Origin: Clostridia bacterium
GTDB taxonomy: Bacteria > Bacillota > Clostridia > Saccharofermentanales > UBA5734
NCBI GenBank assembly: GCA_009929975.1
Contig: RZZF01000012.1
Span: 1-13,812 of the forward strand
DNA length: 13,812 nt
Direction of reading: 5' to 3'
Both the position numbers and the translations under genes were made by a program. The notes under the pieces were generated by a model. That model was not told the DNA's origin. It searched no databases and saw only the letters and a program-made list of their open reading frames with translations. Positions 1 through 7,653 of this stretch are shown here, piece after piece (within the stretch, counting starts at the first letter, position 1; the number at the start of each line of letters is the position of its first letter).

Positions 1-2
1 GC

Positions 3-128
3 CTTGGGCTTAAGGACGGTAAACTGGTGCAGTATTCGTTAGCCGGCATCAGCCGGCAGATATTTGGCCCGCCTGCGTGCGGGTATGCAATGTATGAGCA
101 TGAAATCCTTGCAAGGATAAAACACTGA
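3..128 (+). CDS. 3' end of an unidentified upstream gene (partial)
   Basis: An open frame runs from the window edge to a TGA at 126-128, giving about 41 residues ending in EILARIKH. Its stop overlaps the sfsA start as TGATG, the usual arrangement for translationally coupled genes in an operon, which is the main reason to believe it is coding. I do not recognise the protein; in enterobacteria thpR/ligT precedes sfsA, but nothing here identifies it. Inside it lie a tandem AGCCGGCA repeat (41-58), a CCCGC/GCGGG inverted repeat (68-83) and the palindrome CCTTGCAAGG (107-116), so a non-coding intergenic reading is also possible. Confidence 0.3.
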   Translation, partial: LGLKDGKLVQYSLAGISRQIFGPPACGYAMYEHEILARIKH

Positions 129-622
129 TGCGATTTGACCCCCCGCTTGAAACCGTGACCCTGCTGCGGCGCTACAAGCGTTTTCTGGCGGATGTGCGCC
201 GTGCCGATGGCAGTGAAATGACGGTGCATTGCCCCAATACCGGCTCAATGAAAAACTGCGTGCTGCCGGGTGTCGAGCAGCCCGCACTGATTTCCGACAG
301 CGGCAACCTCAAGCGCAAGTACCGTCACACGCTGGAGGCCTTGCAGGTGGCCTATGGTCATTGGGCAGGGGTGAATACCAGCCGCACCAATGCGCTGGTG
401 GAAGAGGCCATTCGTGCCGGCCAGATTCCCGAACTGTCACCGCTGACAGGTGTCGAGTGTGAAGTGACCTTTGGTGACAGCCGTTTCGATCTTGCGCTGG
501 GAGAGCGCAAGCAACCGCATACTTTTATTGAAGTGAAAAACGTCACCCTGGGGCCAGGGCCGGATGATCCAGATGATGGCATCATCGCCTTTCCCGACTC
601 GGTGACTGTCCGGTCACCGTGA
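128..622 (+). CDS. sfsA: SfsA-type nuclease, 3'-truncated (sugar fermentation stimulation protein A)
   Basis: SfsA proteins are single-domain DNA/RNA-binding nucleases of about 230-240 aa, named for the sugar-fermentation effect of sfsA in E. coli. The reading frame matches the family from its first residues: PPL near residue 5, RYKRFLADV at 15-23, HCPNTGSM at 34-41, KRKY at 62-65, and the PD-(D/E)XK-like core with Asp121 in SRFD and Glu135/Lys137 in IEVK. The match holds through FPDSVT at about 155-160, then ends in VRSP and a TGA. Roughly the last 70 residues expected after the FPDAVT-RG motif are missing, because the sequence switches to accA. The start is ATG 128, after AAGGAT at 114-119. 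The protein resembles proteobacterial SfsA, unlike the Bacillota-type genes downstream. Identity is secure; the truncation may be a chimeric join. Confidence 0.88.
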   Translation: MRFDPPLETVTLLRRYKRFLADVRRADGSEMTVHCPNTGSMKNCVLPGVEQPALISDSGNLKRKYRHTLEALQVAYGHWAGVNTSRTNALVEEAIRAGQIPELSPLTGVECEVTFGDSRFDLALGERKQPHTFIEVKNVTLGPGPDDPDDGIIAFPDSVTVRSP

Positions 623-1254
623 TCGGACATCGCAAAGGCCACCACCTGGAAGAAAACCAGCGCTGCCAGTTTGGTATGCCGCATCCGGAAGGGTATCGAA
701 AAGCACTGCGTCTGATGAAGCAGGCAGAAAAATTCGGCCGTCCGATTATCAGTTTTATTGATACACCGGGCGCTTACTGTGGTGTCGGGGCGGAAGAACG
801 TGGCCAGGGTGAAGCCATCGCGCGCAACCTGTGTGAGATGGCCAGACTGCGGGTTCCGGTACTTGTCGTCGTTCTGGGAGAAGGCGGCAGCGGCGGAGCG
901 CTGGCGATCGGTGCCGGCGATGAACTGGCAATGCTGTCACATGCCTTGTACTCAGTCATTTCCCCGCGTGGATTCGCGTCGCTCCTGTGGAAGGATCCAT
1001 CCCGTGAACGGGAAGCAGCTGATTCGATCCACATTACAGCCGGTGATCTTCAGGCGCTCGGCATCTGCGACGCGATCATCCAGGAACCGGGAGAGGGCGC
1101 GCACACGGATCTGCGGCAGACCGCGGAAGCGATCCGCTCATATCTGATTACGGCTGTCTCACGCCAGCTGGCAAAATCCGAACAGATTCTGCTGGACCAG
1201 CGGCAGATGAAATTTCGCCGGACCGCTCGCTATCACGAACCGGCGGCCAACTGA
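595..1254 (+). pseudogene. accA: accA 3' fragment: acetyl-CoA carboxylase carboxyltransferase alpha subunit, N-terminus missing
   Basis: AccA pairs with AccD and transfers CO2 from carboxybiotin on AccB to acetyl-CoA, giving malonyl-CoA for fatty-acid synthesis. The frame carries the AccA core: PVTVIGHRKG, FGMPHPEGYRKALRLMKQAEKF, FIDTPGAY, GVGAEERGQGEAIA and the oxyanion-type GEGGSGGALAIG. Homology begins near RLGD at 595-606; about 100 or more N-terminal residues of a protein of roughly 310 aa are absent. The first possible start is GTG 619, inside a conserved strand and with no ribosome site, so it is not a natural start. Two conserved spots differ from the usual sequence: PGAYCG (usually PGAYPG) and SPRGFAS (usually SPEGCAS). 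No other fatty-acid genes are in the window. It is a fragment as it stands, either from a chimeric join or from a real deletion. Confidence 0.85.
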
Positions 1255-1282
1255 TCCGGATGTCCAGGCCATCCCGGATCAG
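1251..1282 (+). terminator. stem-loop at the accA stop codon, terminator-like but without U tract
   Basis: CTGATCCGG at 1251-1259 pairs perfectly with CCGGATCAG at 1274-1282, and the inner ATG/CAT can extend the stem past a one-base bulge. The stem includes the accA stop codon. No run of T follows, so it is a weak or Rho-assisted terminator, or a 3'-end stabilising structure. Confidence 0.4.
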
Positions 1283-1297
1283 TGAAGGGGTGCCTGC

Positions 1298-1326
1298 TTT
1301 ACAGAAAGTGATCAGCCCGCTATACT
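1298..1326 (+). promoter_or_regulatory. SigA-type promoter of the TPP riboswitch/thiT unit
   Basis: TTTACA (1298-1303) and TATACT (1321-1326) are separated by exactly 17 bases, with the start of transcription expected near 1333. This is just upstream of the TPP aptamer, as expected for a riboswitch leader. Confidence 0.8.
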
Positions 1327-1337
1327 ATGTTTACCTG

Positions 1338-1427
1338 CAAGAGGGGAGCTGACCCAAGTCGGCTGAGAGGATATCTGAGGATATCGACCCTGTAACCTGA
1401 ACCGGATAATGCCGGCGGAGGGACCAT
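1338..1427 (+). ncRNA. TPP riboswitch aptamer (THI element)
   Basis: The leader contains the conserved TPP-binding parts in order: GGGGAGC at the 5' side of P1/P2, CTGAGA (1363-1368), a P3 arm from the two GATATC copies (1370-1385), ACCCTGTAACCTGA, and GATAATGCCGGCGGAGGGA (1405-1423). Thiamine pyrophosphate binding should stabilise the aptamer and favour the terminator at 1440-1481, switching off thiT when thiamine is plentiful. Identity is firm because the motifs, their order and the downstream thiamine transporter all agree. Confidence 0.96.
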
Positions 1428-1439
1428 CCAGAGCTTGTG

Positions 1440-1481
1440 AAAGCTTTCCGACAGTCCAACCGGCTGCCGGGAAGCTTTTTT
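1440..1481 (+). terminator. riboswitch-controlled Rho-independent terminator
   Basis: AAAGCTTTCCGACAG (1440-1454) pairs with CTGCCGGGAAGCTTT (1464-1478), a 15-bp stem with one G-U and one A-C, followed by the T run 1476-1481. The segment AGCTTGTGAAAGCT at 1432-1445 can form a competing small hairpin that takes up the 5' arm, so it may be part of the antiterminator. Confidence 0.9.
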
Positions 1482-1537
1482 GTTAACTGCCGGTCAGAAA
1501 GCTTCCTGAGCAAATGCAACACAAGGAGGAACTGAAC

Positions 1538-2143
1538 ATGCCCGACAAATCATCAAAACGATCCGTATCATCAATTCATGAAACCGTACTCGCGACGGCG
1601 AGCGGCGGCCTTTCCATCGCGTTGGCGACCTTGCTTTCACTGCTGACGCTTTATCAGATGCCGCAGGGTGGTACGATTACCCCGGCATCCATGCTGCCGA
1701 TCATTTTCTGCGGTCTGGCCTTCGGCCCCGCCTGGGGCATCGGCATCGGCGCGGTCTATGGCCTGCTCCAGTTCATCATCGCGCCTTTCGCGGCTCACTG
1801 GGCGTCCATCTTCCTTGATTACCCGCTCGCGTTCGCGATGCTGGGCCTGGCTGGCCTGTTCGCGCCGCGCAGAACGGTTCGAACTGGCCAGGGCCATGTG
1901 CTGCGGCGGATCGGCCTGCTGAAGATGACACGAATCATGGCCGGCATCTGGCTGGCGGTTCTTGGCCGACTGATCATGCATCTTCTGTCGGGTGTGATCT
2001 TCTACCGCTCCTACGCGGTTGAAGTCGGCCAGAACCCCTGGATCTATTCGATCATCTACAATGTCACCTATATGGTGCCGGAAGCTGTGATTGTCACAGT
2101 CTTGATGCTGGCACTGTCTTATCTCTTCCGGCCGTCGCGCTGA
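1538..2143 (+). CDS. thiT: ThiT, thiamine-specific S component of an ECF transporter
   Basis: ThiT is the membrane substrate-binding subunit that captures thiamine with high affinity and docks on a shared EcfA/EcfA'/EcfT energy module, which is not encoded here. The 201-aa protein has about six hydrophobic segments and the family signature LYQMPQGGTITPASMLP at residues 38-54, near the thiamine site. Later parts fit the family: AHWASIFLDYPLAF (86-99), GRLIMHLLSGVIFY, and IIYNVTYMVPEA, containing the conserved Tyr/Asn region of the binding pocket. ATG 1538 is chosen over the in-frame ATG 1514 because AAGGAGGA at 1523-1530 lies 7 bases before it, while 1514 has no ribosome site. The TPP riboswitch directly upstream independently supports the function and predicts repression by thiamine. 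Confidence 0.95.
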   Translation: MPDKSSKRSVSSIHETVLATASGGLSIALATLLSLLTLYQMPQGGTITPASMLPIIFCGLAFGPAWGIGIGAVYGLLQFIIAPFAAHWASIFLDYPLAFAMLGLAGLFAPRRTVRTGQGHVLRRIGLLKMTRIMAGIWLAVLGRLIMHLLSGVIFYRSYAVEVGQNPWIYSIIYNVTYMVPEAVIVTVLMLALSYLFRPSR

Positions 2144-2199
2144 CAGCCGCGTAGACTGCCTGCAAGGGAATTAAACTTTTCAATAAACACGAACAGGTA

Positions 2200-2232
2200 A
2201 AGCCCTCCCTGTCTGTTGACAGCGGGGGGCTT
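2200..2232. repeat. strong inverted repeat over the pyrG -35 region
   Basis: AAGCCCTCC + CTGTC (2200-2213) pairs with GACAG + (C) + GGGGGGCTT (2218-2232) around the loop TGTT, about 14 bp with one bulged base and one G-U. No T run follows on the plus strand. It may terminate thiT transcripts, but it contains the TTGACA of the pyrG promoter, so an operator role is equally possible. Confidence 0.6.
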
Positions 2233-2245
2233 AAGTCTATACAAT
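2216..2245 (+). promoter_or_regulatory. predicted SigA promoter of pyrG
   Basis: A consensus TTGACA (2216-2221) is followed after 18 bases by TACAAT (2240-2245), within CTATACAATAT. Transcription would start near 2252 and give a leader of about 50 nt before the pyrG ATG. The leader shows no terminator, and its start does not have the GGGC run used in Bacillus subtilis pyrG attenuation by G reiteration. Confidence 0.65.
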
Positions 2246-2302
2246 ATCATGTAATGTTTCGCTGGATTTTTCAATATGTCGGGGCAGACAAAGGGGGCTT
2301 CA

Positions 2303-3955
2303 ATGTCAACAAAATACATTTTTGTGACCGGTGGTGTTGTATCAGGAATAGGCAAGGGTATCACAGCCGCATCACTCGGCTGCCTGCTGAAGGCTCGCGG
2401 GCTGACGGTGCGCAACCAAAAATTCGACCCCTATATCAATATTGATCCCGGTATGATGAGTCCGATTCAGCACGGCGAAGTCTTCATCACAGAGGATGGC
2501 GCGGAAACCGATCTGGATATCGGTCATTATGAGCGGTTCACCGATGTCAGTCTGGATATCGAGAGTGATATCACGTCCGGTATGGTCTACCGCAATGTGA
2601 TCAACCGGGAACGCTGCGGCGGCTATATGGGGACCACCGTCCAGGTTGTCCCCCATATCATCAATGAGATCAAGAGCCATGTTTTCCATGTCGCACGGCA
2701 TGACCGTCCCGATGTTGTGATCATCGAAATCGGCGGAACCGTCGGTGATATGGAAAGCCTGCCATTTCTTGAAGCCATCCGCCAGATCGCCTATCAGGTC
2801 GGGCATGAGAATGTGCTGTTCATGCATGTGACGCTGATCCCCTATCTGCGTATGGCAGGTGAAGTCAAAACCAAACCGACACAGCACAGTGTCCAGAAGC
2901 TGCTTTCGCTGGGGATACAGCCGGATGTGCTGATCTGCCGCAGTGAAGTGCCGCTGGATCAGTCTGTCCGCCAGAAGATCGCGCTGTATTGCAATGTTAA
3001 TCTGGACTGTGTCATTCCCAATGTGGATGTCGATACCGTCTATCGTCTGCCGCTGATGCTTGAAGAAGCCGGTCTGGCCGACGTTGTCTGCCGCAAGCTC
3101 GGCATCGCCCAGTTTGTCGAACCTGATCTGCGTCGCTGGCAGCAGCTGGTCAGCCGTTTCAAGGCGGTCAACCAGACCGTGAATATCGCACTGGTCGGCA
3201 AGTATGTCTCCCTCCACGACGCGTATCTCAGTGTCGTTGAAGCCCTGACCCATGCCGGGATCGATCTCGGGACCGACATTAATATAGACTGGGTCTCGGC
3301 AGAAGATATCGAGGATGACGGGCCGGAGCCGCATCTGGCCGGCAAGGACGCGATTCTGGTTCCCGGAGGATTCGGTCCGCGCGGTATGGCCGGGATGATG
3401 CAGGCGGCCGAGTATGCTCAGTCGAACATGATACCGTTTCTGGGGATCGGATTGGGCATGCAGATGGCCGTCGTCGCGTTTGCCCGTTCGTCGGCGGATC
3501 TGGCGGATGCCCACAGCACCGAAGCGGAAGTCACCTGCCGGCCGCTGTTTATTCTGCCTGAACTGCCGATTTCCGAACAAAACGGCGTGAGTGAAGAAGG
3601 AATCGGCCTGAAACCTGAAGAAAAACCGATGCGCCGTGGTGCCTGTGACAGTGTGCTCGCGCAGGATTCTTTGCTGCGGCAGATCTATCAGGCTGATCAG
3701 ATTTCGGAACGTCACCACCATCGCTGGGAGTTCAATCCGGCCTATCGTGAGGTGTTGGCTGAAAAAGGCCTGGTTTTCTCCGGCGTATCAGACGACCAGT
3801 CACTGGTCGACGCCGTTGAGTTAAGTGATCATCCGTTTTTTGTCGGTGTGATCTACCATCCGGAATTCCGTTCACGTCCGATCCGTCCGCATCCGCTGTT
3901 TCATGCCTATCTCAGAGCGGCGCTGCAACAGCAGAAATCAGGTCAGCAGAGCTGA
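2303..3955 (+). CDS. pyrG: CTP synthase with a degenerate glutaminase domain (nucleophile Cys replaced by Gly)
   Basis: CTP synthase aminates UTP to CTP using ATP and ammonia, normally from glutamine hydrolysed in its C-terminal class I amidotransferase domain. The 550-aa length is normal. The synthetase domain (about 1-270) is intact: GGVVSGIGKG with Lys18, KFDPYINIDPG with Lys40, Asp72 in DGAETDLDIGHYERF, Glu142 in EIGGTVGD, and KTKPTQHS at 189-196. The amidotransferase domain (about 293-545) keeps GGFG at 355-358, ERHHHRWEFN, and His519/Glu521 in HPEF. However, the nucleophile motif GICLGMQ reads GIGLGMQ, with Gly383 (codon GGA, 3449-3451) in place of the catalytic Cys. The conserved GGTMRLG loop is replaced by EKPMRRG near 439-445. 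It should therefore use only free ammonia. ATG 2303 is chosen over 2276 because AAAGGGGG lies just before it. guaB follows after 15 bases. Confidence 0.95.
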   Translation: MSTKYIFVTGGVVSGIGKGITAASLGCLLKARGLTVRNQKFDPYINIDPGMMSPIQHGEVFITEDGAETDLDIGHYERFTDVSLDIESDITSGMVYRNVINRERCGGYMGTTVQVVPHIINEIKSHVFHVARHDRPDVVIIEIGGTVGDMESLPFLEAIRQIAYQVGHENVLFMHVTLIPYLRMAGEVKTKPTQHSVQKLLSLGIQPDVLICRSEVPLDQSVRQKIALYCNVNLDCVIPNVDVDTVYRLPLMLEEAGLADVVCRKLGIAQFVEPDLRRWQQLVSRFKAVNQTVNIALVGKYVSLHDAYLSVVEALTHAGIDLGTDINIDWVSAEDIEDDGPEPHLAGKDAILVPGGFGPRGMAGMMQAAEYAQSNMIPFLGIGLGMQMAVVAFARSSADLADAHSTEAEVTCRPLFILPELPISEQNGVSEEGIGLKPEEKPMRRGACDSVLAQDSLLRQIYQADQISERHHHRWEFNPAYREVLAEKGLVFSGVSDDQSLVDAVELSDHPFFVGVIYHPEFRSRPIRPHPLFHAYLRAALQQQKSGQQS

Positions 3956-3970
3956 CAGGGAGGGTTGACC

Positions 3971-5488
3971 ATGGCTTATATTTTTCAGGAAGAGTCGCGT
4001 ACATTCAGTGAATATCTGCTCGTTCCCAATCTGACCGGAAAAGCCGATCTGCCGCAGAATGTCGATTTGTCGACGCCGATTGTCCGGTATCGCAAGGGAC
4101 ATGAGGAAAGCCGGCTCCGGATCAACCTGCCTGTGACTTCCGCGATCATGCAGGCTGTTTCCAATGACACGCTGGCCATCGCGCTGGCCCGCTCAGGCGG
4201 GTTGTCGTTCATTTTCAGTTCGCAGCCGGTCGCTTCACAGGTCGACATGGTCCGGCGGGTTAAAAAATACAAAGCCGGAATTGTGACCAGTGATTCAAAC
4301 CTGACACCGGACCGGACTCTGGCTGATGTCATACGCCTCAAAGAGAAAACCGGCCATTCAACCATCGCGATCACCGACGACGGTACAGCGAACGGCCGGC
4401 TGCTCGGGCTGGTCACCAGCCGCGATTACCGGATCAGCCGGACATCGCCTGAAACGCCGGTCCGTGATTTCATGACACCGTTTGACCAGTTGATCTATGC
4501 ACATGAAGGAATCAATCTGAGCGAAGCGAACGATATTATCTGGGATCATAAAATCAATCAGCTGCCGATCATTGATCAAGATGGCCGACTGGCCGGCATG
4601 GTATTCCGCAAGGACTATGATGAACATAAGGAAAACCCGACCGAGCTGCTTGACGCCCAGAAGCGTCTGATCGTCGGAGCGGGGATTAATACACACGACT
4701 ACATGGAGCGTGTCCCGGCGCTGGTTGAAGCTGGTGCGGATGTGCTCTGCATCGATTCATCGGACGGATTCAGCGTCTGGCAGTCAGAGACGCTGCAGTG
4801 GGTGCGCGGCCAATATGGCGATCAGGTGATGGTCGGGGCCGGCAATGTGATTGACGCTGAAGGTTTTCGCTATCTGGCGGAGGCCGGCGCTGATTTCATC
4901 AAAGTCGGCATCGGCGGGGGTTCCATCTGTATCACCCGTGAACAGAAAGGGATCGGCCGTGGCCAGGCGTCAGCGGTTCTCGCCGTCGCCCAGGCCCGTG
5001 ACCAGTATTTCGAGGAGACGGGCATCTACATCCCGATCTGTTCAGATGGCGGCATTGTCCACGATTACCACATGACACTCGCGCTGGCGATGGGCGCAGA
5101 CTTCATCATGCTCGGACGCTATTTTGCCCGCTTTGATGAGAGCCCGAGCCGGCGGCTGCTGGTCAATGGTACCTATGTGAAGGAATACTGGGGTGAGGGC
5201 TCAAACCGGGCCCGCAACTGGCAGCGCTATGATGATGGTGTGATCGATGATGACGATCGCAAAATGGCGTTTGAAGAAGGTGTCGATTCCTATGTTCCAT
5301 ATGCCGGAAAACTGAAAGATAATCTGGATTTGTCGATGGCCAAGATTCGTGCTACCATGTGTGCCTGTGGATCGACCGCTATTGAGCAATTCCAGCAGAA
5401 CGCGCGTCTGGTTGTTGTTTCATCAACCAGTATCGTTGAGGGCGGCGCTCATGATGTCATCCAGAAGGAAAGTGAACGGCGCAGCTGA
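3971..5488 (+). CDS. guaB: IMP dehydrogenase
   Basis: This enzyme oxidises IMP to XMP with NAD+, the committed step of GMP synthesis. The 505-aa protein has a (beta/alpha)8 catalytic domain interrupted by two CBS domains at about residues 100-220. Visible parts are [11 protein letters not shown] near the N-terminus, [17 protein letters not shown], the catalytic loop [20 protein letters not shown] with Cys320, [11 protein letters not shown], and the mobile flap with the Arg419-Tyr420 dyad. The overall form is the one common in Clostridia. ATG 3971 is chosen over the in-frame TTG 3965 because GGGAGG at 3958-3963 is well spaced for it. It lies 15 bases after pyrG, so the two nucleotide enzymes are probably cotranscribed. 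Confidence 0.95.
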   Translation: MAYIFQEESRTFSEYLLVPNLTGKADLPQNVDLSTPIVRYRKGHEESRLRINLPVTSAIMQAVSNDTLAIALARSGGLSFIFSSQPVASQVDMVRRVKKYKAGIVTSDSNLTPDRTLADVIRLKEKTGHSTIAITDDGTANGRLLGLVTSRDYRISRTSPETPVRDFMTPFDQLIYAHEGINLSEANDIIWDHKINQLPIIDQDGRLAGMVFRKDYDEHKENPTELLDAQKRLIVGAGINTHDYMERVPALVEAGADVLCIDSSDGFSVWQSETLQWVRGQYGDQVMVGAGNVIDAEGFRYLAEAGADFIKVGIGGGSICITREQKGIGRGQASAVLAVAQARDQYFEETGIYIPICSDGGIVHDYHMTLALAMGADFIMLGRYFARFDESPSRRLLVNGTYVKEYWGEGSNRARNWQRYDDGVIDDDDRKMAFEEGVDSYVPYAGKLKDNLDLSMAKIRATMCACGSTAIEQFQQNARLVVVSSTSIVEGGAHDVIQKESERRS

Positions 5489-5533
5489 GTCAGATGATTC
5501 GCTGATAACTGAAGAGTAAGTGAGGATAGCAAG

Positions 5534-6016
5534 ATGGCAGAAAAAATTTATGAAATGACATATGAAGGCATCAAGCGGATGCAGGATGAGCTTGAGCACA
5601 GAAAGACCGTCGTCGCGGCAGAAATCGCTGAGCGTCTCAAAGAGGCTCGCTCACTGGGCGATCTGTCTGAAAACTCGGAATATGATGACGCCAAGAATGA
5701 ACAGGCTGAAAATGAGATGCTGATCATGGAGATCGAGGCGACTTTGAAGAATGCCCGTGTGATCGACGAAGATGAAATTGACAAGAGTAAAGTCACGCTT
5801 GGCGCCAAAGTCCGCATCCGTGATGAAGAGACCCGTGAGGAAATCGACTATATTCTGGTCAGCAATAAGGAAGAAGATATTTTCAGTCATCGTATTTCCA
5901 GCGATTCACCGCTGGGTGCCGCGATTTCCGGAAAAAAACGGAATCAGGTTGTTGATGTGCACACTCCGATGGGTGTGCTGCGCTACAAGATCATGAAAAT
6001 ATCCCGCCCCGACTGA
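5534..6016 (+). CDS. greA: Transcription elongation factor GreA
   Basis: GreA rescues backtracked RNA polymerase by inserting its coiled coil into the secondary channel and stimulating transcript cleavage. The 160-aa length is typical. Residues 1-75 form the antiparallel coiled coil, whose tip carries the acidic catalytic motif [17 protein letters not shown] (about 42-58). The C-terminal FKBP-like domain starts near 80 and contains [13 protein letters not shown], matching the family SP(L/I)G-A(L/I)-GK signature. The ribosome site is GAGGAT at 5523-5528. It lies 45 bases after guaB with no terminator visible between them, and lysS follows, an order common in Bacillota. Confidence 0.96.
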   Translation: MAEKIYEMTYEGIKRMQDELEHRKTVVAAEIAERLKEARSLGDLSENSEYDDAKNEQAENEMLIMEIEATLKNARVIDEDEIDKSKVTLGAKVRIRDEETREEIDYILVSNKEEDIFSHRISSDSPLGAAISGKKRNQVVDVHTPMGVLRYKIMKISRPD

Positions 6017-6044
6017 TTCGACTGGATCATGTCTGTCAACGCAG

Positions 6045-6077
6045 ACACCGGTTGGCCGACAGGCGGCCGGTGTTTTT
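6045..6077 (+). terminator. terminator-like hairpin between greA and lysS
   Basis: ACACCGGTTG (6045-6054) pairs with CGGCCGGTGT (6064-6073), including two G-U pairs, and is followed by TTTTT (6073-6077). A smaller hairpin, GTCTG/CAGAC (6031-6046), overlaps its 5' foot and could compete with it. The lysS ribosome site starts only a few bases downstream. Confidence 0.7.
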
Positions 6078-6092
6078 CTGAAAGGAGTTCAT

Positions 6093-7589
6093 ATGTCATC
6101 GGATCAACCAATACCCTCGATGGAGACTGATCTGCAGGAACAGGAGCAGATTCGCCGGCAGAAGCTGGCTGAACTGCAGAGAGCCGGCCGTGACCCGTTT
6201 GAACAGGTAACCTGGCCGGTGTCTCATCACAGCAGCGAGATCATTTCGCAGTTTGAGGCTCTGGAAGGGCAGACCGTTCAGATTGCCGGCCGCCTGATGA
6301 GTAAGCGGGGCATGGGCAAGGTCAGTTTTTGCGACCTCGCCGACCGTACGGGCCGGATACAACTGTTTACAAAAATCGACAAGCTCGGTGAATCCGCGTA
6401 TGCGGAATGGCAGAAACTCGACCTCGGTGACTTGGTCGGTATCGAAGGCGAGGTATTCAGGACTCAGCGAGGTGAGATCTCCGTCAAAACAGCCCGTTAT
6501 GAGCTGCTGGCCAAAGCGCTGCGTCCGCTGCCGGAGAAGTATCATGGATTGAAAGACAAGGATACGCGTTATCGGCAGCGATATCTCGACTTGATCGTTA
6601 ATCCGGATGTACGCGAGACCTTCATCCGGCGCAGCCGGATCATATCAGCCATACGCCAGGTCCTTGACCGTCGCGATTTTATCGAGGTGGAGACCCCGAT
6701 TCTCAACGCGATTCCCGGAGGTGCCGCGGCGCGCCCGTTCATCACGCATCATAACGCGCTGGATGTTGATCTTTATCTGCGCATCGCGCCGGAGTTGTAT
6801 CTCAAGCGTCTGATTGTCGGTGGGTTTGAACGTGTCTATGAAATCGGCCGCCAGTTCCGCAATGAAGGGCTGTCAATCAAGCATAACCCGGAATTCACAT
6901 TGTTGGAACTCTATCAGGCCTATACGGATTATCAGGGTATGATGACACTCACTGAAGACCTGCTATCGGCCGCGGCACTAGCGGTGGGTGAGAGCCTTGA
7001 GGTTGAGTACCAGGGGCAGGCCATCAACCTCAAGCCGCCCTTCCGGCGTCTGTCGATGAACCAAGCGATTCTCGAATATGCCGGTATTGATTTTTCGATG
7101 ATCAGCGACGCGCAGTCTGCCCGTCAGGCTGCCCTGGCCGCCGGCCTTGACGATCTTGAGCCGAAGCTGAGCCGTGATGAGATCATGAACGCCTGTTTTG
7201 AGGCTTTCTGTGAAGAGAAACTGATTCAGCCGACCTTCATCTATGACTACCCGCTCGAATTGTCACCACTGACCAAGAAAAAGCCCGGGCAGCCCCAGCT
7301 GACGGAACGGTTCGAACTGTTTATCGGCGGACGTGAGTTCGCCAATGCTTATTCCGAGTTGAATGATCCGATCGATCAGCGTGAACGATTTGCCATGCAG
7401 GCCGCGAAACGCGCCGCCGGTGATGAGGAAGCCAATCTGACGGATGAGGATTTCTGTCAGGCGCTTGAATACGGGATGCCGCCGACCGGAGGACTGGGTG
7501 TGGGAATCGACCGTGTTGTTATGCTGCTGACAGACAGTGCTTCGATCCGTGATGTACTGCTGTTTCCAACGATGAAGCCGCTTCAGTAG
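6093..7589 (+). CDS. lysS: Lysyl-tRNA synthetase, class II
   Basis: It charges tRNA-Lys with lysine using ATP. The 498-aa protein has the class II layout: an N-terminal OB-fold anticodon-binding domain (about 55-150, with [17 protein letters not shown]), then the catalytic domain. Motif 1 and its extension are [16 protein letters not shown] (IPGGA near 207), motif 2 is [14 protein letters not shown] (about 246-259), and motif 3 is [14 protein letters not shown] (about 465-478). The lysine pocket region [14 protein letters not shown] is present. ATG 6093 follows AAAGGAG at 6081-6087. No T-box leader is present. A terminator-like hairpin ends 16 bases before the start, so lysS probably depends on read-through from greA. 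Confidence 0.97.
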   Translation: MSSDQPIPSMETDLQEQEQIRRQKLAELQRAGRDPFEQVTWPVSHHSSEIISQFEALEGQTVQIAGRLMSKRGMGKVSFCDLADRTGRIQLFTKIDKLGESAYAEWQKLDLGDLVGIEGEVFRTQRGEISVKTARYELLAKALRPLPEKYHGLKDKDTRYRQRYLDLIVNPDVRETFIRRSRIISAIRQVLDRRDFIEVETPILNAIPGGAAARPFITHHNALDVDLYLRIAPELYLKRLIVGGFERVYEIGRQFRNEGLSIKHNPEFTLLELYQAYTDYQGMMTLTEDLLSAAALAVGESLEVEYQGQAINLKPPFRRLSMNQAILEYAGIDFSMISDAQSARQAALAAGLDDLEPKLSRDEIMNACFEAFCEEKLIQPTFIYDYPLELSPLTKKKPGQPQLTERFELFIGGREFANAYSELNDPIDQRERFAMQAAKRAAGDEEANLTDEDFCQALEYGMPPTGGLGVGIDRVVMLLTDSASIRDVLLFPTMKPLQ

Positions 7590-7595
7590 CCAATG

Positions 7596-7653
7596 ATCGG
7601 TTCGTTAATGGTAACAAGTAAACCGATGGTCATGATTCATTCATGATCATCGG
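7596..7653 (+). repeat. overlapping inverted repeats between lysS and the J-domain-like gene
   Basis: Two mutually exclusive stems share the segment around 7621-7629. In the first, ATCGGTT (7596-7602) pairs with AACCGAT (7621-7627), enclosing GTTA/TAAC (7604-7607, 7612-7615). In the second, a 13-bp stem has arms 7623-7635 and 7641-7653 around TTCAT, with one G-U. No T run follows the second stem. They could be a lysS 3'-end structure, a conditional leader of the next gene, or a protein-binding palindrome. Confidence 0.55.

Noticed and set aside
595..622. A deliberate SfsA-AccA fusion protein
   Set aside because: The two homologies are in different frames, so no continuous fusion is made; SfsA stops at 622 without entering the AccA frame.
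2216..2302. B. subtilis-type CTP-sensing pyrG attenuator
   Set aside because: The predicted transcript does not begin with GGGC, and no terminator lies between the predicted start and pyrG.
2372..3721. 449-codon open frame antisense to pyrG
   Set aside because: It lies wholly opposite a clear CTP synthase gene, has no ribosome site, and its translation has no recognisable domain. Codon bias of the sense gene explains the lack of stops.
6017..6092. T-box riboswitch for lysS
   Set aside because: The gap is only 76 bases and has no specifier loop or T-box sequence.
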